DNA of 64,000 nt from positions 1 through 64,000 of IMG/VR virus record IMGVR_UViG_3300034072_000375; one strand, given 5' to 3'. How positions within the stretch are numbered: the first letter of the stretch is position 1; each line of letters begins with the position of its first letter. Position numbers and translations under genes: made by a program. Shown here piece after piece: positions 47,767 through 55,554 of this stretch. The notes beneath the pieces were generated by a model. It had not been told where the DNA came from. It ran no database searches and worked only from the letters and a program-made list of their open reading frames with translations. This DNA is from a virus.

Positions 47767-47810
47767 AAAAGAAAAGCCCCTGGAACCTTTTTATAGGCTC
47801 TCAGGGGCTT
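47767..47810 (-). terminator. Terminator of the late leftward genes
   Basis: Read leftward: AAGCCCCTG (47810-47802) pairs with CAGGGGCTT (47782-47774), then TTCTTTTGT. It ends the lysis/tail transcript. Confidence 0.85.
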
Positions 47811-47820
47811 AGTTATATCC

Positions 47821-47872
47821 GGGGTATACACACCCCTTAGTTTTTATTTTCAGGCTCTTCTTGGCCTGTTTT
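47821..47872 (+). terminator. Two tandem terminators of the rightward block
   Basis: First GGGGT (47821-47825)/ACCCC (47832-47836) followed by TTTTTATTTT; second CAGGC (47851-47855)/GCCTG (47864-47868) followed by TTTT. They stop rightward transcription before it enters the lysis genes. Confidence 0.8.
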
Positions 47873-48395
47873 AATCGGTTTTAGAGCTATTCTGCAATCT
47901 GAGCTTGTCTAGCTTTTCCTTTACAGTATCGTATTGCCTATAACAACTCAGCAAACCTTGTCTCAGGGTTTCGGTGGTAAGACCATATTGCGCAAGATTT
48001 TCTCCATCTGCTCTTGAGAGTTTTCCAACAATATCTTTTGGTCTACTTTCTGCATCTCCGGGATTTCCGGGATTGTCGCTGGCACTGTGATGCTTGGGCA
48101 AGTTTGACAACCAGCGATGAAGAGACTCGTAACGAGCATTAGCACTAGCGAGATTTTTCTTGTATTCAGCATCGGCTTTTTCCTTCTCTTTTTTGAGTTT
48201 AATACTTTCATCTTTAGCAATTTCGATTTGTCTAAAGACTTCTTTAGAGTATTCTAGCTTCAGTTCATTTGTGGCTTGTGTTACTGCTTTATTGACTTCA
48301 ACTCTGTGCCAAACAAAAAGAGAGATAAGAACAATAACCAGAATAGTAAGTTTAACTTGCCAGCCGCCTAGTAGATTAGTTATAATCCCAAGCAT
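47871..48395 (-). CDS. Rz: i-spanin (Rz-like)
   Basis: 174 residues: N-terminal membrane anchor (LTILVIVLISLFVWHRVEVN), then a long periplasmic coiled coil (YSKEVFRQIEIAKDESIKLK) and a polar C-terminus. Typical of Rz proteins that bridge the membranes in the last step of lysis. The Rz1 gene is nested inside in another frame. Located downstream of endolysin, whose end it overlaps by 16 nt. Confidence 0.88.
   Translation of the reverse strand: MLGIITNLLGGWQVKLTILVIVLISLFVWHRVEVNKAVTQATNELKLEYSKEVFRQIEIAKDESIKLKKEKEKADAEYKKNLASANARYESLHRWLSNLPKHHSASDNPGNPGDAESRPKDIVGKLSRADGENLAQYGLTTETLRQGLLSCYRQYDTVKEKLDKLRLQNSSKTD
47963..48172 (-). CDS. Rz1: o-spanin lipoprotein (Rz1-like), nested in Rz
   Basis: 69 residues wholly inside Rz. 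Starts MLNTRKISLVLMLVTSLFIA followed by GC: a lipobox with lipidation cysteine near residue 22, then a proline-rich periplasmic part (PSITVPATIPEIPEM). ATG 48172 chosen with GAAGGA upstream; longer reading frames lack a site. Works with Rz as an outer-membrane partner. Confidence 0.88.
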   Translation of the reverse strand: MLNTRKISLVLMLVTSLFIAGCQTCPSITVPATIPEIPEMQKVDQKILLENSQEQMEKILRNMVLPPKP

Positions 48396-48865
48396 TGTTT
48401 ATTCTCCTGCTGTCTACGTTTAGTCAACCCCGGAAGTGGTTTACCTTTGAACTTATCCCACTTTAGGATTTCATTACAGGCACCTTCGTAGTCATAAGTG
48501 TTTAACTTCTTAACAAGAGTGCTCGAACAAAATGCCTTAGCGCCGATATTGTAGCTGAGAGAAACAAAGCTATCGTACTCATTCTGAGCAAGAGGCACTT
48601 TGATACAAACCTTTATTTGCTTCTCAAATATGCTTACAGTATTACCAAGAAGTTCTGTTGCTTCTTTTCTGGTAATCTTGTCTCCTAGTTGAACTTTAGA
48701 GCCATCTGCGTAAGTTGTATTGCCAAATCCGATAGTTGGCACATCTCCCGGCACTGGAATGTAAGCTTTATCTCTATAGCCTTCATGAACAGCTATACCA
48801 CCAAGACCTGCAGCGGATATTACTAAAGCTATAATTGGTTTTCTAATCTTATCTGGTATAGCCAT
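48380..48865 (-). CDS. Endolysin, GH24 lysozyme with SAR-like N-terminus
   Basis: 161 residues. The block HEGYRDKAYIPVPGDVPTIG is the T4/P1-type GH24 active-site region, with catalytic E28 and likely D41 and T44. Next come NEYDSFVSLSYNIGAKAFC and the C-terminal PGLTKRRQQENK. Residues ~11-26 form a weakly hydrophobic, Gly/Ala-rich segment just before E28, as in SAR endolysins that are exported by the Sec system and released from the membrane. Cuts peptidoglycan. Confidence 0.9.
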   Translation of the reverse strand: MAIPDKIRKPIIALVISAAGLGGIAVHEGYRDKAYIPVPGDVPTIGFGNTTYADGSKVQLGDKITRKEATELLGNTVSIFEKQIKVCIKVPLAQNEYDSFVSLSYNIGAKAFCSSTLVKKLNTYDYEGACNEILKWDKFKGKPLPGLTKRRQQENKQCLGL

Positions 48866-48874
48866 ATCATCTCC

Positions 48875-49213
48875 TCAAATCAACCCTACAGCTTTAGCAA
48901 TGAAACTAATAGCAGCCACAGCAGCCATCCACATAGCTTTGTAAGCTAACCCTACGATTCTCTTAGTTTCTGGCTGTTCTTTCTCAAGAGCATCTAGACG
49001 TTTTTCTTGAAGGGTCTGTTCTTTCTTAATTTCTTCATAATGACTATAAAGATTCATTTGTTTTTCTTCAAGCCTGATTAAGCTTTTGATTGCTTCGGAC
49101 ATTTCTTTGTAACTCTCCCGCATATCGTTGCGCAAGTCAGTTACATCCCCGTGCAATGAACTGATACGCTCGGCAATTACTTGAACGGTGGCTTCTTCTT
49201 TATTCTCCTGCAT
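48875..49213 (-). CDS. Holin-like protein with coiled coil (112 aa)
   Basis: ATG 49213 after AGAGGA. Long charged coiled coil, then a single C-terminal membrane helix (MWMAAVAAISFIAKAVGLI). This resembles XhlA-type holin accessory proteins. Its location directly upstream of endolysin supports a lysis function; a second, separate holin was not found. Confidence 0.65.
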   Translation of the reverse strand: MQENKEEATVQVIAERISSLHGDVTDLRNDMRESYKEMSEAIKSLIRLEEKQMNLYSHYEEIKKEQTLQEKRLDALEKEQPETKRIVGLAYKAMWMAAVAAISFIAKAVGLI

Positions 49214-49293
49214 AAATCCTCTATTTCTTCTTCCTTTTGTATGAAAAACCAATTAGGAGTGAACACCTGCGGCTTGTAGGTACTTCTCGTAGT

Positions 49294-49755
49294 TCACAGT
49301 GCGATCCCCCCCGCTTGAATGAACAAGGCGTCAAGCTGCTCGTCTGTCATGCCCAGCCCAGCGGCGGTAGCATTGAGAAACGGGCTGGAGCGCTCCCATG
49401 TCAGGGTGTCGTTGAGCGCCACGTCGGCAAGTGCGCGCTGTGTTGGGTCTTGGATAGATGCCGCGTAATCGAGCACTGCGCCCCACAAGCCCTGCATGAT
49501 TAGGGCCGCTTTACCTTGGGCGCGGGTGATCTGTTGCGGAACGGGGATTGGCTGAGGCTCAGGCGGCACATAGGTGGCCTCTACTTCTGCAATTAGCGCC
49601 TCGTACTGAGCAGCGTCTGCGCCAAGATCAGCGCGGAGCATATCCATCTGTGCATTGCTGTACGCTTGGCACTTGATGACCACATCGTTTTCATCAACCC
49701 ATGTGGCTTCAAGTGCCGGTGCATTTTCGTAGCGGATCAGTTGTTTGAGGGTCAC
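49294..49755 (-). CDS. Tail fibre assembly chaperone-like protein (153 aa)
   Basis: Beginning MTLKQLIRYENAPALEATWV, with a proline-rich hinge PPEPQPIPVPQQITRAQGKA and a helical C-terminus (LAVRT-free; GMTDEQLDALFIQAGG). This layout is common in betaproteobacterial and pseudomonad prophage tail modules downstream of the fibre gene. The gene is GC-rich compared with the rest of the window and overlaps the fibre gene by 4 nt, indicating the pair moved together. Confidence 0.7.
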   Translation of the reverse strand: MTLKQLIRYENAPALEATWVDENDVVIKCQAYSNAQMDMLRADLGADAAQYEALIAEVEATYVPPEPQPIPVPQQITRAQGKAALIMQGLWGAVLDYAASIQDPTQRALADVALNDTLTWERSSPFLNATAAGLGMTDEQLDALFIQAGGIAL

Positions 49756-51203
49756 GATGTGGCTCCTTTGATGATGGTGAAATTAATGCGCAGCGCCTCG
49801 GACAAAGACCCCGCAGAAATATTTTTTACGGTTATGTGTGCCCCTGAGGCTAAGACAGAACACGACACTGAGTACTTTTCAGTTGGGTAGCCAATAATTG
49901 AAAAGGCGTCGGTTGTTAAAATTAATGCATCTACTGGTGTGATTAGATTGTTATTCAATTGAAAAGTCGCCAAAGCACCAGCAGCCAACGCCGCGTTGTG
50001 CATCGTGATCTGACCAGTCGGCTTATTCAGCGCCACCGGTGTGGTCTTGCTCGTATCTTGCACCACAGTCCCGCCAGCGCCTGCCCCGTAGCCAAGTGCG
50101 CCGCTTGTGGCTAGGACATTGCCGGTGGTGGGGTCGATGCGCATGCGGTCTGCATTGCCTACGAAGAAGGTGAGCGGGAGATATGCGCCTGAGCCGGTCT
50201 TATATGACGCAAGCGTAACGGCAGCCACATCAACGACGAGTGCAGCGACAGACGCATTTTCTGAGTAACTTGACCTCGCTGAAACAGCAGCATAAGTGGC
50301 TGTGCCGTTTGGAACAATGGTTAGGTCTGTTGCATCGTTCGCCACCCCGGTCTGAAACAGCGTCCGGTTAGCAACCGTGCCGTTGCTGAAATCGCCAGTG
50401 ATGCGCCGACCGGTGCCAGTGAAGTTGATGTTCCCGTCAACATCTCCACCCGTCTTGTCGAACTTGGCACTCACCTGAGATTGTAGTTTTCCGATGGCAG
50501 CAAGCACAGTGTCTGCTGCTACTACCACAGCGTTTGTCGCAGTGCTAAGTCCGGTAAGGGTTGCTGCACGAACATCGGTGAAGAAGTCGCGCCAGGTCTT
50601 GTCGCCTCGCCAGTATTTCTCTGTAGGTGCGGATACAGGTGCTGCGATTACTGGCTCTTTTCCATTTAGGGCTGTTTGGGTGGCGCTTGAGATGGGTTTG
50701 TTGGCATCGCTTGTGTTGTCCACATTGCCCAGGCCCACATCGTCCTTGGTAAGAACTACCTCACCCACCCGACCGGCAACAGAAGTAACCGCATCCGTAG
50801 AGTCGATCTTATCCCAGTCGGTGCCGTTATAAATGAGGCTATCGCCTACACTGTATTCTACTCCGCCCAACGTCCCGGCGACACTGATCTTGTAGTAGTC
50901 ACCAAGCGACGGGGTGGCGGGGTATGCCCCCGAAGCAGCCGAGTGCGATCCGCGATAGATAAGACCTCCGGTTACGGTGGTCTGAGCCCTATCTGCCCAA
51001 TGTTTAGCAGAATACTTGCCAGTCTCAACCTCTACTCCGGGTGCAGCATCAGCCCACTGCTGTGCCTTTACACTAGCAGAAGTAGCAGCCGTAGAGGCGG
51101 CTTGTGCTGCTGCAACAGTTCCATCTAATATAGCCTCGAAGTTATTAAGTTCTCTCCGAATATCCGGGCCGGGTTGCCCGTCATAAAATCTCTGTGTTGC
51201 CAT
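49752..51203 (-). CDS. Tail fibre / receptor-binding protein
   Basis: 483 residues. Collagen-like/trimer-forming N-terminal region rich in Ala/Ser (AAAQAASTAATSASVKAQQW), a repetitive mid-part with GLGNVDNTSDANKPISSATQ, typical of fibre shafts, and a beta-rich C-terminal knob region. Probably sets host range. Clearly GC-richer than the rest of the window, consistent with recombination. Confidence 0.8.
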   Translation of the reverse strand: MATQRFYDGQPGPDIRRELNNFEAILDGTVAAAQAASTAATSASVKAQQWADAAPGVEVETGKYSAKHWADRAQTTVTGGLIYRGSHSAASGAYPATPSLGDYYKISVAGTLGGVEYSVGDSLIYNGTDWDKIDSTDAVTSVAGRVGEVVLTKDDVGLGNVDNTSDANKPISSATQTALNGKEPVIAAPVSAPTEKYWRGDKTWRDFFTDVRAATLTGLSTATNAVVVAADTVLAAIGKLQSQVSAKFDKTGGDVDGNINFTGTGRRITGDFSNGTVANRTLFQTGVANDATDLTIVPNGTATYAAVSARSSYSENASVAALVVDVAAVTLASYKTGSGAYLPLTFFVGNADRMRIDPTTGNVLATSGALGYGAGAGGTVVQDTSKTTPVALNKPTGQITMHNAALAAGALATFQLNNNLITPVDALILTTDAFSIIGYPTEKYSVSCSVLASGAHITVKNISAGSLSEALRINFTIIKGATS

Positions 51204-51205
51204 AT

Positions 51206-52027
51206 TTAGAATCCTTCAATCTGAAATGTTGTATTGTGTAGGTTAAAAGCCGAGAAGGATATAGACCCTGCTTGAGAGGGTTTACCATAAATACTATAGT
51301 CCCTTTCTAATACAGGATCATCATGCTCGGCTAGTAAAGAGATAAATAAAAACTTACCTACACCTCTTGATATTAACTGTCTAACCCGCTCTCTATCTAT
51401 GTTATCAATCCAACCTAGATCAAATTGCAGTGTACTATTACGTGGCCCCCAGTCTGATTTAATATCACCACTGGCTGTGCGGGTGTTTTGTGTGAGGTCA
51501 TTAACCCCAATAGAAGCACCATAACTCGCCCCGTACTTAGGGGCATGATAACCTCCTGTGATAATCCTAGACATATCAATAAAAGTATTATCAGGGTTCG
51601 TAATATCAATAACGACACGACGACACGCTACTTGTTCAGAGAGGTAGCAAGCTGTAATAGGGGCTACACCGTCTGTAAAGGCGTTTACATTCAATGCCTG
51701 AGAGAAATCCCAGTTCTCTAATATCGTCCCAGGTGCTGCCCATTTCACCCCGGAATCAGCTAGAATCTGAGTTCCTGCTTCATCTAGGTACGCCCTTACT
51801 CGGATGGTACTGGATGGGCCAAGATTACTTGCAGGTATTACCGCAGCACCAACTGTTTCCAGCTTAAGCCATATTAGTGTAATAGTAGCAGACGAGGCAA
51901 GCACCCTGCAGACTTCACCCTTGATGTCTGTTTTGAGTTTGTCGCTACCCATACCAGCAGCAGTATTGGCTACAGTAATAGTAGCACGATCTGCTGCGTT
52001 GTCGGTGATTATTCTAATTTGAGGCAT
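51206..52027 (-). CDS. Tail tip protein (273 aa)
   Basis: Begins MPQIRIITDNAADRATITVA, beta-rich with FTDGVAPITACYLSEQVACR and a C-terminal beta domain. Lies between the fibre and tip proteins in the tail module, so a structural tip function is inferred from place. No family named. Confidence 0.7.
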   Translation of the reverse strand: MPQIRIITDNAADRATITVANTAAGMGSDKLKTDIKGEVCRVLASSATITLIWLKLETVGAAVIPASNLGPSSTIRVRAYLDEAGTQILADSGVKWAAPGTILENWDFSQALNVNAFTDGVAPITACYLSEQVACRRVVIDITNPDNTFIDMSRIITGGYHAPKYGASYGASIGVNDLTQNTRTASGDIKSDWGPRNSTLQFDLGWIDNIDRERVRQLISRGVGKFLFISLLAEHDDPVLERDYSIYGKPSQAGSISFSAFNLHNTTFQIEGF

Positions 52028-52036
52028 TTTGGTTTA

Positions 52037-52699
52037 TTAGTAACCGGTTACGTCAACGAGTATAAGACTGCCACCGGCGGGTTGAACCACGATAGGCATA
52101 CCATCAGTCGGGAGAAGTCCTACTGTCGTATCCTGTACTACTGCGTAATTGGCCCCGGTAAGTACTCCATCTACGTGAATCTTGGCTACTCCCGATCCGC
52201 CACCACTGTCAACTCCAACCCTGACAGACGTAACACAAGCTGCCCACTGTCCCGCATAGGGGGCATTAACTTGTAAGGGCGGGAACCCTGCATCTGCATC
52301 ACTAAAGTCAGGAACCTTACCTACTGCACCAATTCTCATAACACTCCAGTCACTACTGAAAGTAACACCACCTCCTGCATCATATACATTTAGACCATAT
52401 CCAGTTGATGCCGGTACTGTCTTATCAAAAATAAACCATTTTATGACTGCAGAAGATTCATAATTTGTGAATCTGTAAGTTACATTGGGCAAACTGTTGT
52501 TGCTAGAAACCACCACTGCACCTCCAGATATTGTCTGAATACACATCATTGGTGTATTCAGGCCGTATGCTGTAATTTCAACCCCAAATTCAGAAGCCGG
52601 TACATTTATGGTTCCACTCTGCGCTAGGGCAAGGTTGACATAATTTTCATCTACTTGCACTGAACCTGAATTACCAACTACTCTAAAGCCGTAAGGCAT
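52037..52699 (-). CDS. Tail tip protein with repeated YG module (220 aa)
   Basis: ATG 52699 preferred, with TAGGAGTG upstream; the longer frame overlaps another gene. The N-terminus MPYGFRVVGNSGSVQVDENY and the internal TGYGLNVYDAGGGVTFSSDW are related to each other and to the N-terminus of the 52782 gene, a repeated beta module. Probably a minor tail-tip or receptor-contact protein. Confidence 0.7.
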   Translation of the reverse strand: MPYGFRVVGNSGSVQVDENYVNLALAQSGTINVPASEFGVEITAYGLNTPMMCIQTISGGAVVVSSNNSLPNVTYRFTNYESSAVIKWFIFDKTVPASTGYGLNVYDAGGGVTFSSDWSVMRIGAVGKVPDFSDADAGFPPLQVNAPYAGQWAACVTSVRVGVDSGGGSGVAKIHVDGVLTGANYAVVQDTTVGLLPTDGMPIVVQPAGGSLILVDVTGY

Positions 52700-52781
52700 A
52701 TTTTCACTCCTAAATTCTGATAATATATCAATAGACTGAGGGGTGTTGTCTAAACCACCCACACCACCCCCACCACACGCA

Positions 52782-53054
52782 CTAATAACTACCAAAGATG
52801 ACAACAGAATCTTGTGGCGCAAAGAACGTATTGGAGAAAGTCCACGTAATTGTATTACCCGATGTAGAAAGGCTGGGAGAACCCGTTGTTGCCCCCATAA
52901 GGTCAGCAAAGAACGTGCCATCGACTGTACCATTGTATGTATAACTTCCATTTGTTGTTCCTGTATTTATTCTACCTATAACTCTACCAAGACTGTGCGT
53001 TGAATCAAACACGGTTCCTCCCGACGAGTTAAATACCTTTATACCGTAACTCAT
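52782..53054 (-). CDS. Small tail tip protein with YG module (90 aa)
   Basis: Begins MSYGIKVFNSSGGTVFDSTH, paralogous in motif to 52699. Beta-rich (GSYTYNGTVDGTFFADLMGA). Its start overlaps the stop of the gene upstream. The 82 bp between it and the next start hold no gene. Confidence 0.7.
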   Translation of the reverse strand: MSYGIKVFNSSGGTVFDSTHSLGRVIGRINTGTTNGSYTYNGTVDGTFFADLMGATTGSPSLSTSGNTITWTFSNTFFAPQDSVVIFGSY

Positions 53055-54106
53055 GCTAGTAAGTCCCCAATCCTTACACGCAGCACACCACTGGCATCAA
53101 ACACCTTGATTACATTGTTCGTAATTTCAAGTCTTGCACCAGATGCTGCGCTTTTTACATTTAATGAACCACTAAAAGTAGCATTCCCTCCAACAACACT
53201 AAACCCCGGAGCATAGACATTGCCATCTGATGTAACCTGAAAATATTTCCCGTCATTTGCATTACCCAATAGCAAGCCATAAGGGCCTAAGTGAAACCCA
53301 TTCTGTCCCGATGCGGGCCATGCGTAGCCGCTGAATCCGCCAGTATTTAGGCCGTTAGTGTTAATTCTAACTCCACCGATAGTACCGGTATTAGTCTGAA
53401 TGTCACTGCCGCTAAAAGTACCTCCTGTAAAAGTCTCACCGGCAAAACTTCCACTCTTAATCTGTGTGGCTATGATCTGACCAGCATAGACAACCCCAGC
53501 AGCTAGTTGGCCTGCTCCAATCTGGTTAGCAGCAAGGCCATTGACGTAGGCAAGTGCGCCAAGGTTATTGACCTGAGTTTTGGCGTCCAAAGCACCCGTA
53601 ACCTGTGTATTCAGGTTTACAGTATTCAATAGGGCTAATGCACCCAAACCCGTTATATTACCCGAATTGAGTTGCCCCGCTACTTGTGTCTGCAAGTTCA
53701 CATAATCCTGTGCCGCTAGTGACCCCAGTTTAGTGAGAGTGTATTTACCGTCGTAATTAATACCACCTACAGTAACTCTTGCACGGATAACGGCACTTGC
53801 TGTAGTCATACTGGTGTTGTTGATAACGCAGGTATTACCATTTGGAGATAAGGTTAGCGCACCTGTGACAACAGACCAAACAACCTCACCAGTCAGCCCG
53901 CCCTTTAACTCTGCGGTTAGCGTAATAGAGGTAGGGTTGTTTACTCCAGCAAAAGTACTAGACGTAGCTGTAATATCTACTCTACGCCCCGCATTAGCCA
54001 GCGCAGCATCTAACCCTTCAATATTACTGATAGGGATAGGAATAGGTGCAAGTCGAGGAGATGTAGCTTGAAGCAGTAAATCCCTCGTATTAACAATTGC
54101 ACTCAT
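53051..54106 (-). CDS. Tail tip / central fibre protein (351 aa)
   Basis: N-terminal beta domains (GGLTGEVVWSVVTGALTLSP), then a helical repeat region and a C-terminus of glycine-rich strands (GGTFSGSDIQTNTGTIGGVR; ISVVGG-type repeats) like the end part of lambda J-type central fibres. It ends in a motif KVFDASGVLRVRIGDLL that matches the YG-module of the next genes. Receptor contact or tip assembly is likely. Confidence 0.75.
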   Translation of the reverse strand: MSAIVNTRDLLLQATSPRLAPIPIPISNIEGLDAALANAGRRVDITATSSTFAGVNNPTSITLTAELKGGLTGEVVWSVVTGALTLSPNGNTCVINNTSMTTASAVIRARVTVGGINYDGKYTLTKLGSLAAQDYVNLQTQVAGQLNSGNITGLGALALLNTVNLNTQVTGALDAKTQVNNLGALAYVNGLAANQIGAGQLAAGVVYAGQIIATQIKSGSFAGETFTGGTFSGSDIQTNTGTIGGVRINTNGLNTGGFSGYAWPASGQNGFHLGPYGLLLGNANDGKYFQVTSDGNVYAPGFSVVGGNATFSGSLNVKSAASGARLEITNNVIKVFDASGVLRVRIGDLLA

Positions 54107-55554
54107 ATAAGAACCTCTATGGTAACTCGTCTAGAAACCCAATCAGACTGAATACCTACAACAATACCCGTCTTACCTTCGGATAAACCAAATCTAGGAG
54201 ATACTAGCGTCAATGCCTGACCAAGTGGTACAGTGAGTAAGTGCGAGTAACCTACAAACTTATACACCGTTCTCGGTTGTTGCCATAAGGTCAGCAAGCG
54301 ATTCGCCTCTGCTGTAGCATCTGATTCCGTAAGTAGTAACGTATCAGTCTGAACAGGCTCAGTATTAAGCTTATAAGTATCTGCTACACTTTGGTTCTTC
54401 GCTGTTACACTAAGGTATTCTTGCATGAATAAGTCTTTGTGTGAAGCAGGTAATCCTGTATTAAGACCAGTCTGCGTAGTATAGTTTTTACAGTAGCCAA
54501 CCTTAATCGCAGCCTTCACGTCAACCCTTTCCTTAATCTCCAGAGACTTAGCGACATAATCCGAAGGTGTAACCACCAATGGTGTTCCTGTAGCCGGTAG
54601 GGTAATCTTCAACAAGCGAAGCAAGCCCTCTCTAGACATGGAAATCTGCGCACCAACAGAACTAGCTAACTGTTGACACACTTCAATAACATTTGATCTG
54701 TCATTCAAGTACACCCCCACCGGCTGAGGGTGTTCGGTATTGAATGCTGCAAATTGAGCAGTATCAATATCAGCAGTAGTCAACCTGTCAGATACTTTAC
54801 CGTATCCCGTTACGAGTCTAGTGATCGTATCAGCAATACGGTTAGAGTAAGTAGTAGGCTTATCTCCTTGTACACTACAAGTAATTGTTCCGGCTTGTTG
54901 AGCAACAAGTGTAAAAGTGCCATCAATCAGCGATTCGTTTATACTGACGGGTACTCCGTTATCTCGGACTTCAATCAGGCGTTCAATTGCTGATCCGTGT
55001 ACTTTGTATTTCAAAGTAGCAGGGTCTACCAGAAGAGGCTCTACATTGTGTACTTCACCAAAACACAAAGGAATTAATCTATCCTTGTTGGACGTAGTAC
55101 CACCAAGCAAGGTTTCGCTTACAGGGGTATTAAGTCTTTGCAATTTATCACGCAAGGATATGTTTAGACGATTAGCTGCTCTACTGTTAATGTTGGCCAC
55201 AATTCCTGTGAAGATTAATCTAAAGTCTGCACGAACCCAAGACACATCCCCAATATAGATTCTGATAGGCTTATTGACCCATATATCGTCTAGCCATGAA
55301 TCTAGTAAACCATCATCATTATTAAGTTCAATATCCCCTACACTAAGTGTAGCACTACCGTCCAGAGGCAAGGTTTCCGTAAAGGCAACCCCACCAGATA
55401 CTACGGGCGAATATACCCGGTTCGCTGGTGAATCTGTTGGTAGAGTAGTATACGCAACTGTACTAAGATAACGAGGAACAGTAGTATCTACTTCTACGAG
55501 TAGCGTGTACCGTCCTCCTTTCTTTAGCCAATCTGTAAATTCAATCTCTGTCAA
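54103..55554 (-). CDS. Tail hub-like protein (483 aa)
   Basis: Follows the tape measure, the usual position of the hub/baseplate. Regions TGIVANINSRAANRLNISLR, CFGEVHNVEPLL, SVGAQISMSREGLLRLLKIT and LTLVSPRFGLSEGKTGIVVG resemble hub-type tail proteins. Overlaps the tape-measure stop by 4 nt. The exact family is not certain. Confidence 0.75.
   Translation of the reverse strand: MTEIEFTDWLKKGGRYTLLVEVDTTVPRYLSTVAYTTLPTDSPANRVYSPVVSGGVAFTETLPLDGSATLSVGDIELNNDDGLLDSWLDDIWVNKPIRIYIGDVSWVRADFRLIFTGIVANINSRAANRLNISLRDKLQRLNTPVSETLLGGTTSNKDRLIPLCFGEVHNVEPLLVDPATLKYKVHGSAIERLIEVRDNGVPVSINESLIDGTFTLVAQQAGTITCSVQGDKPTTYSNRIADTITRLVTGYGKVSDRLTTADIDTAQFAAFNTEHPQPVGVYLNDRSNVIEVCQQLASSVGAQISMSREGLLRLLKITLPATGTPLVVTPSDYVAKSLEIKERVDVKAAIKVGYCKNYTTQTGLNTGLPASHKDLFMQEYLSVTAKNQSVADTYKLNTEPVQTDTLLLTESDATAEANRLLTLWQQPRTVYKFVGYSHLLTVPLGQALTLVSPRFGLSEGKTGIVVGIQSDWVSRRVTIEVLI

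Noticed and set aside
52700-52781. Lipobox-like VVISACGGGG in the extended frame upstream of 52699
   Set aside because: The frame overlaps the 52782 gene, has no proper start with ribosome site before the hydrophobic part, and the tip gene has a good start at 52699.
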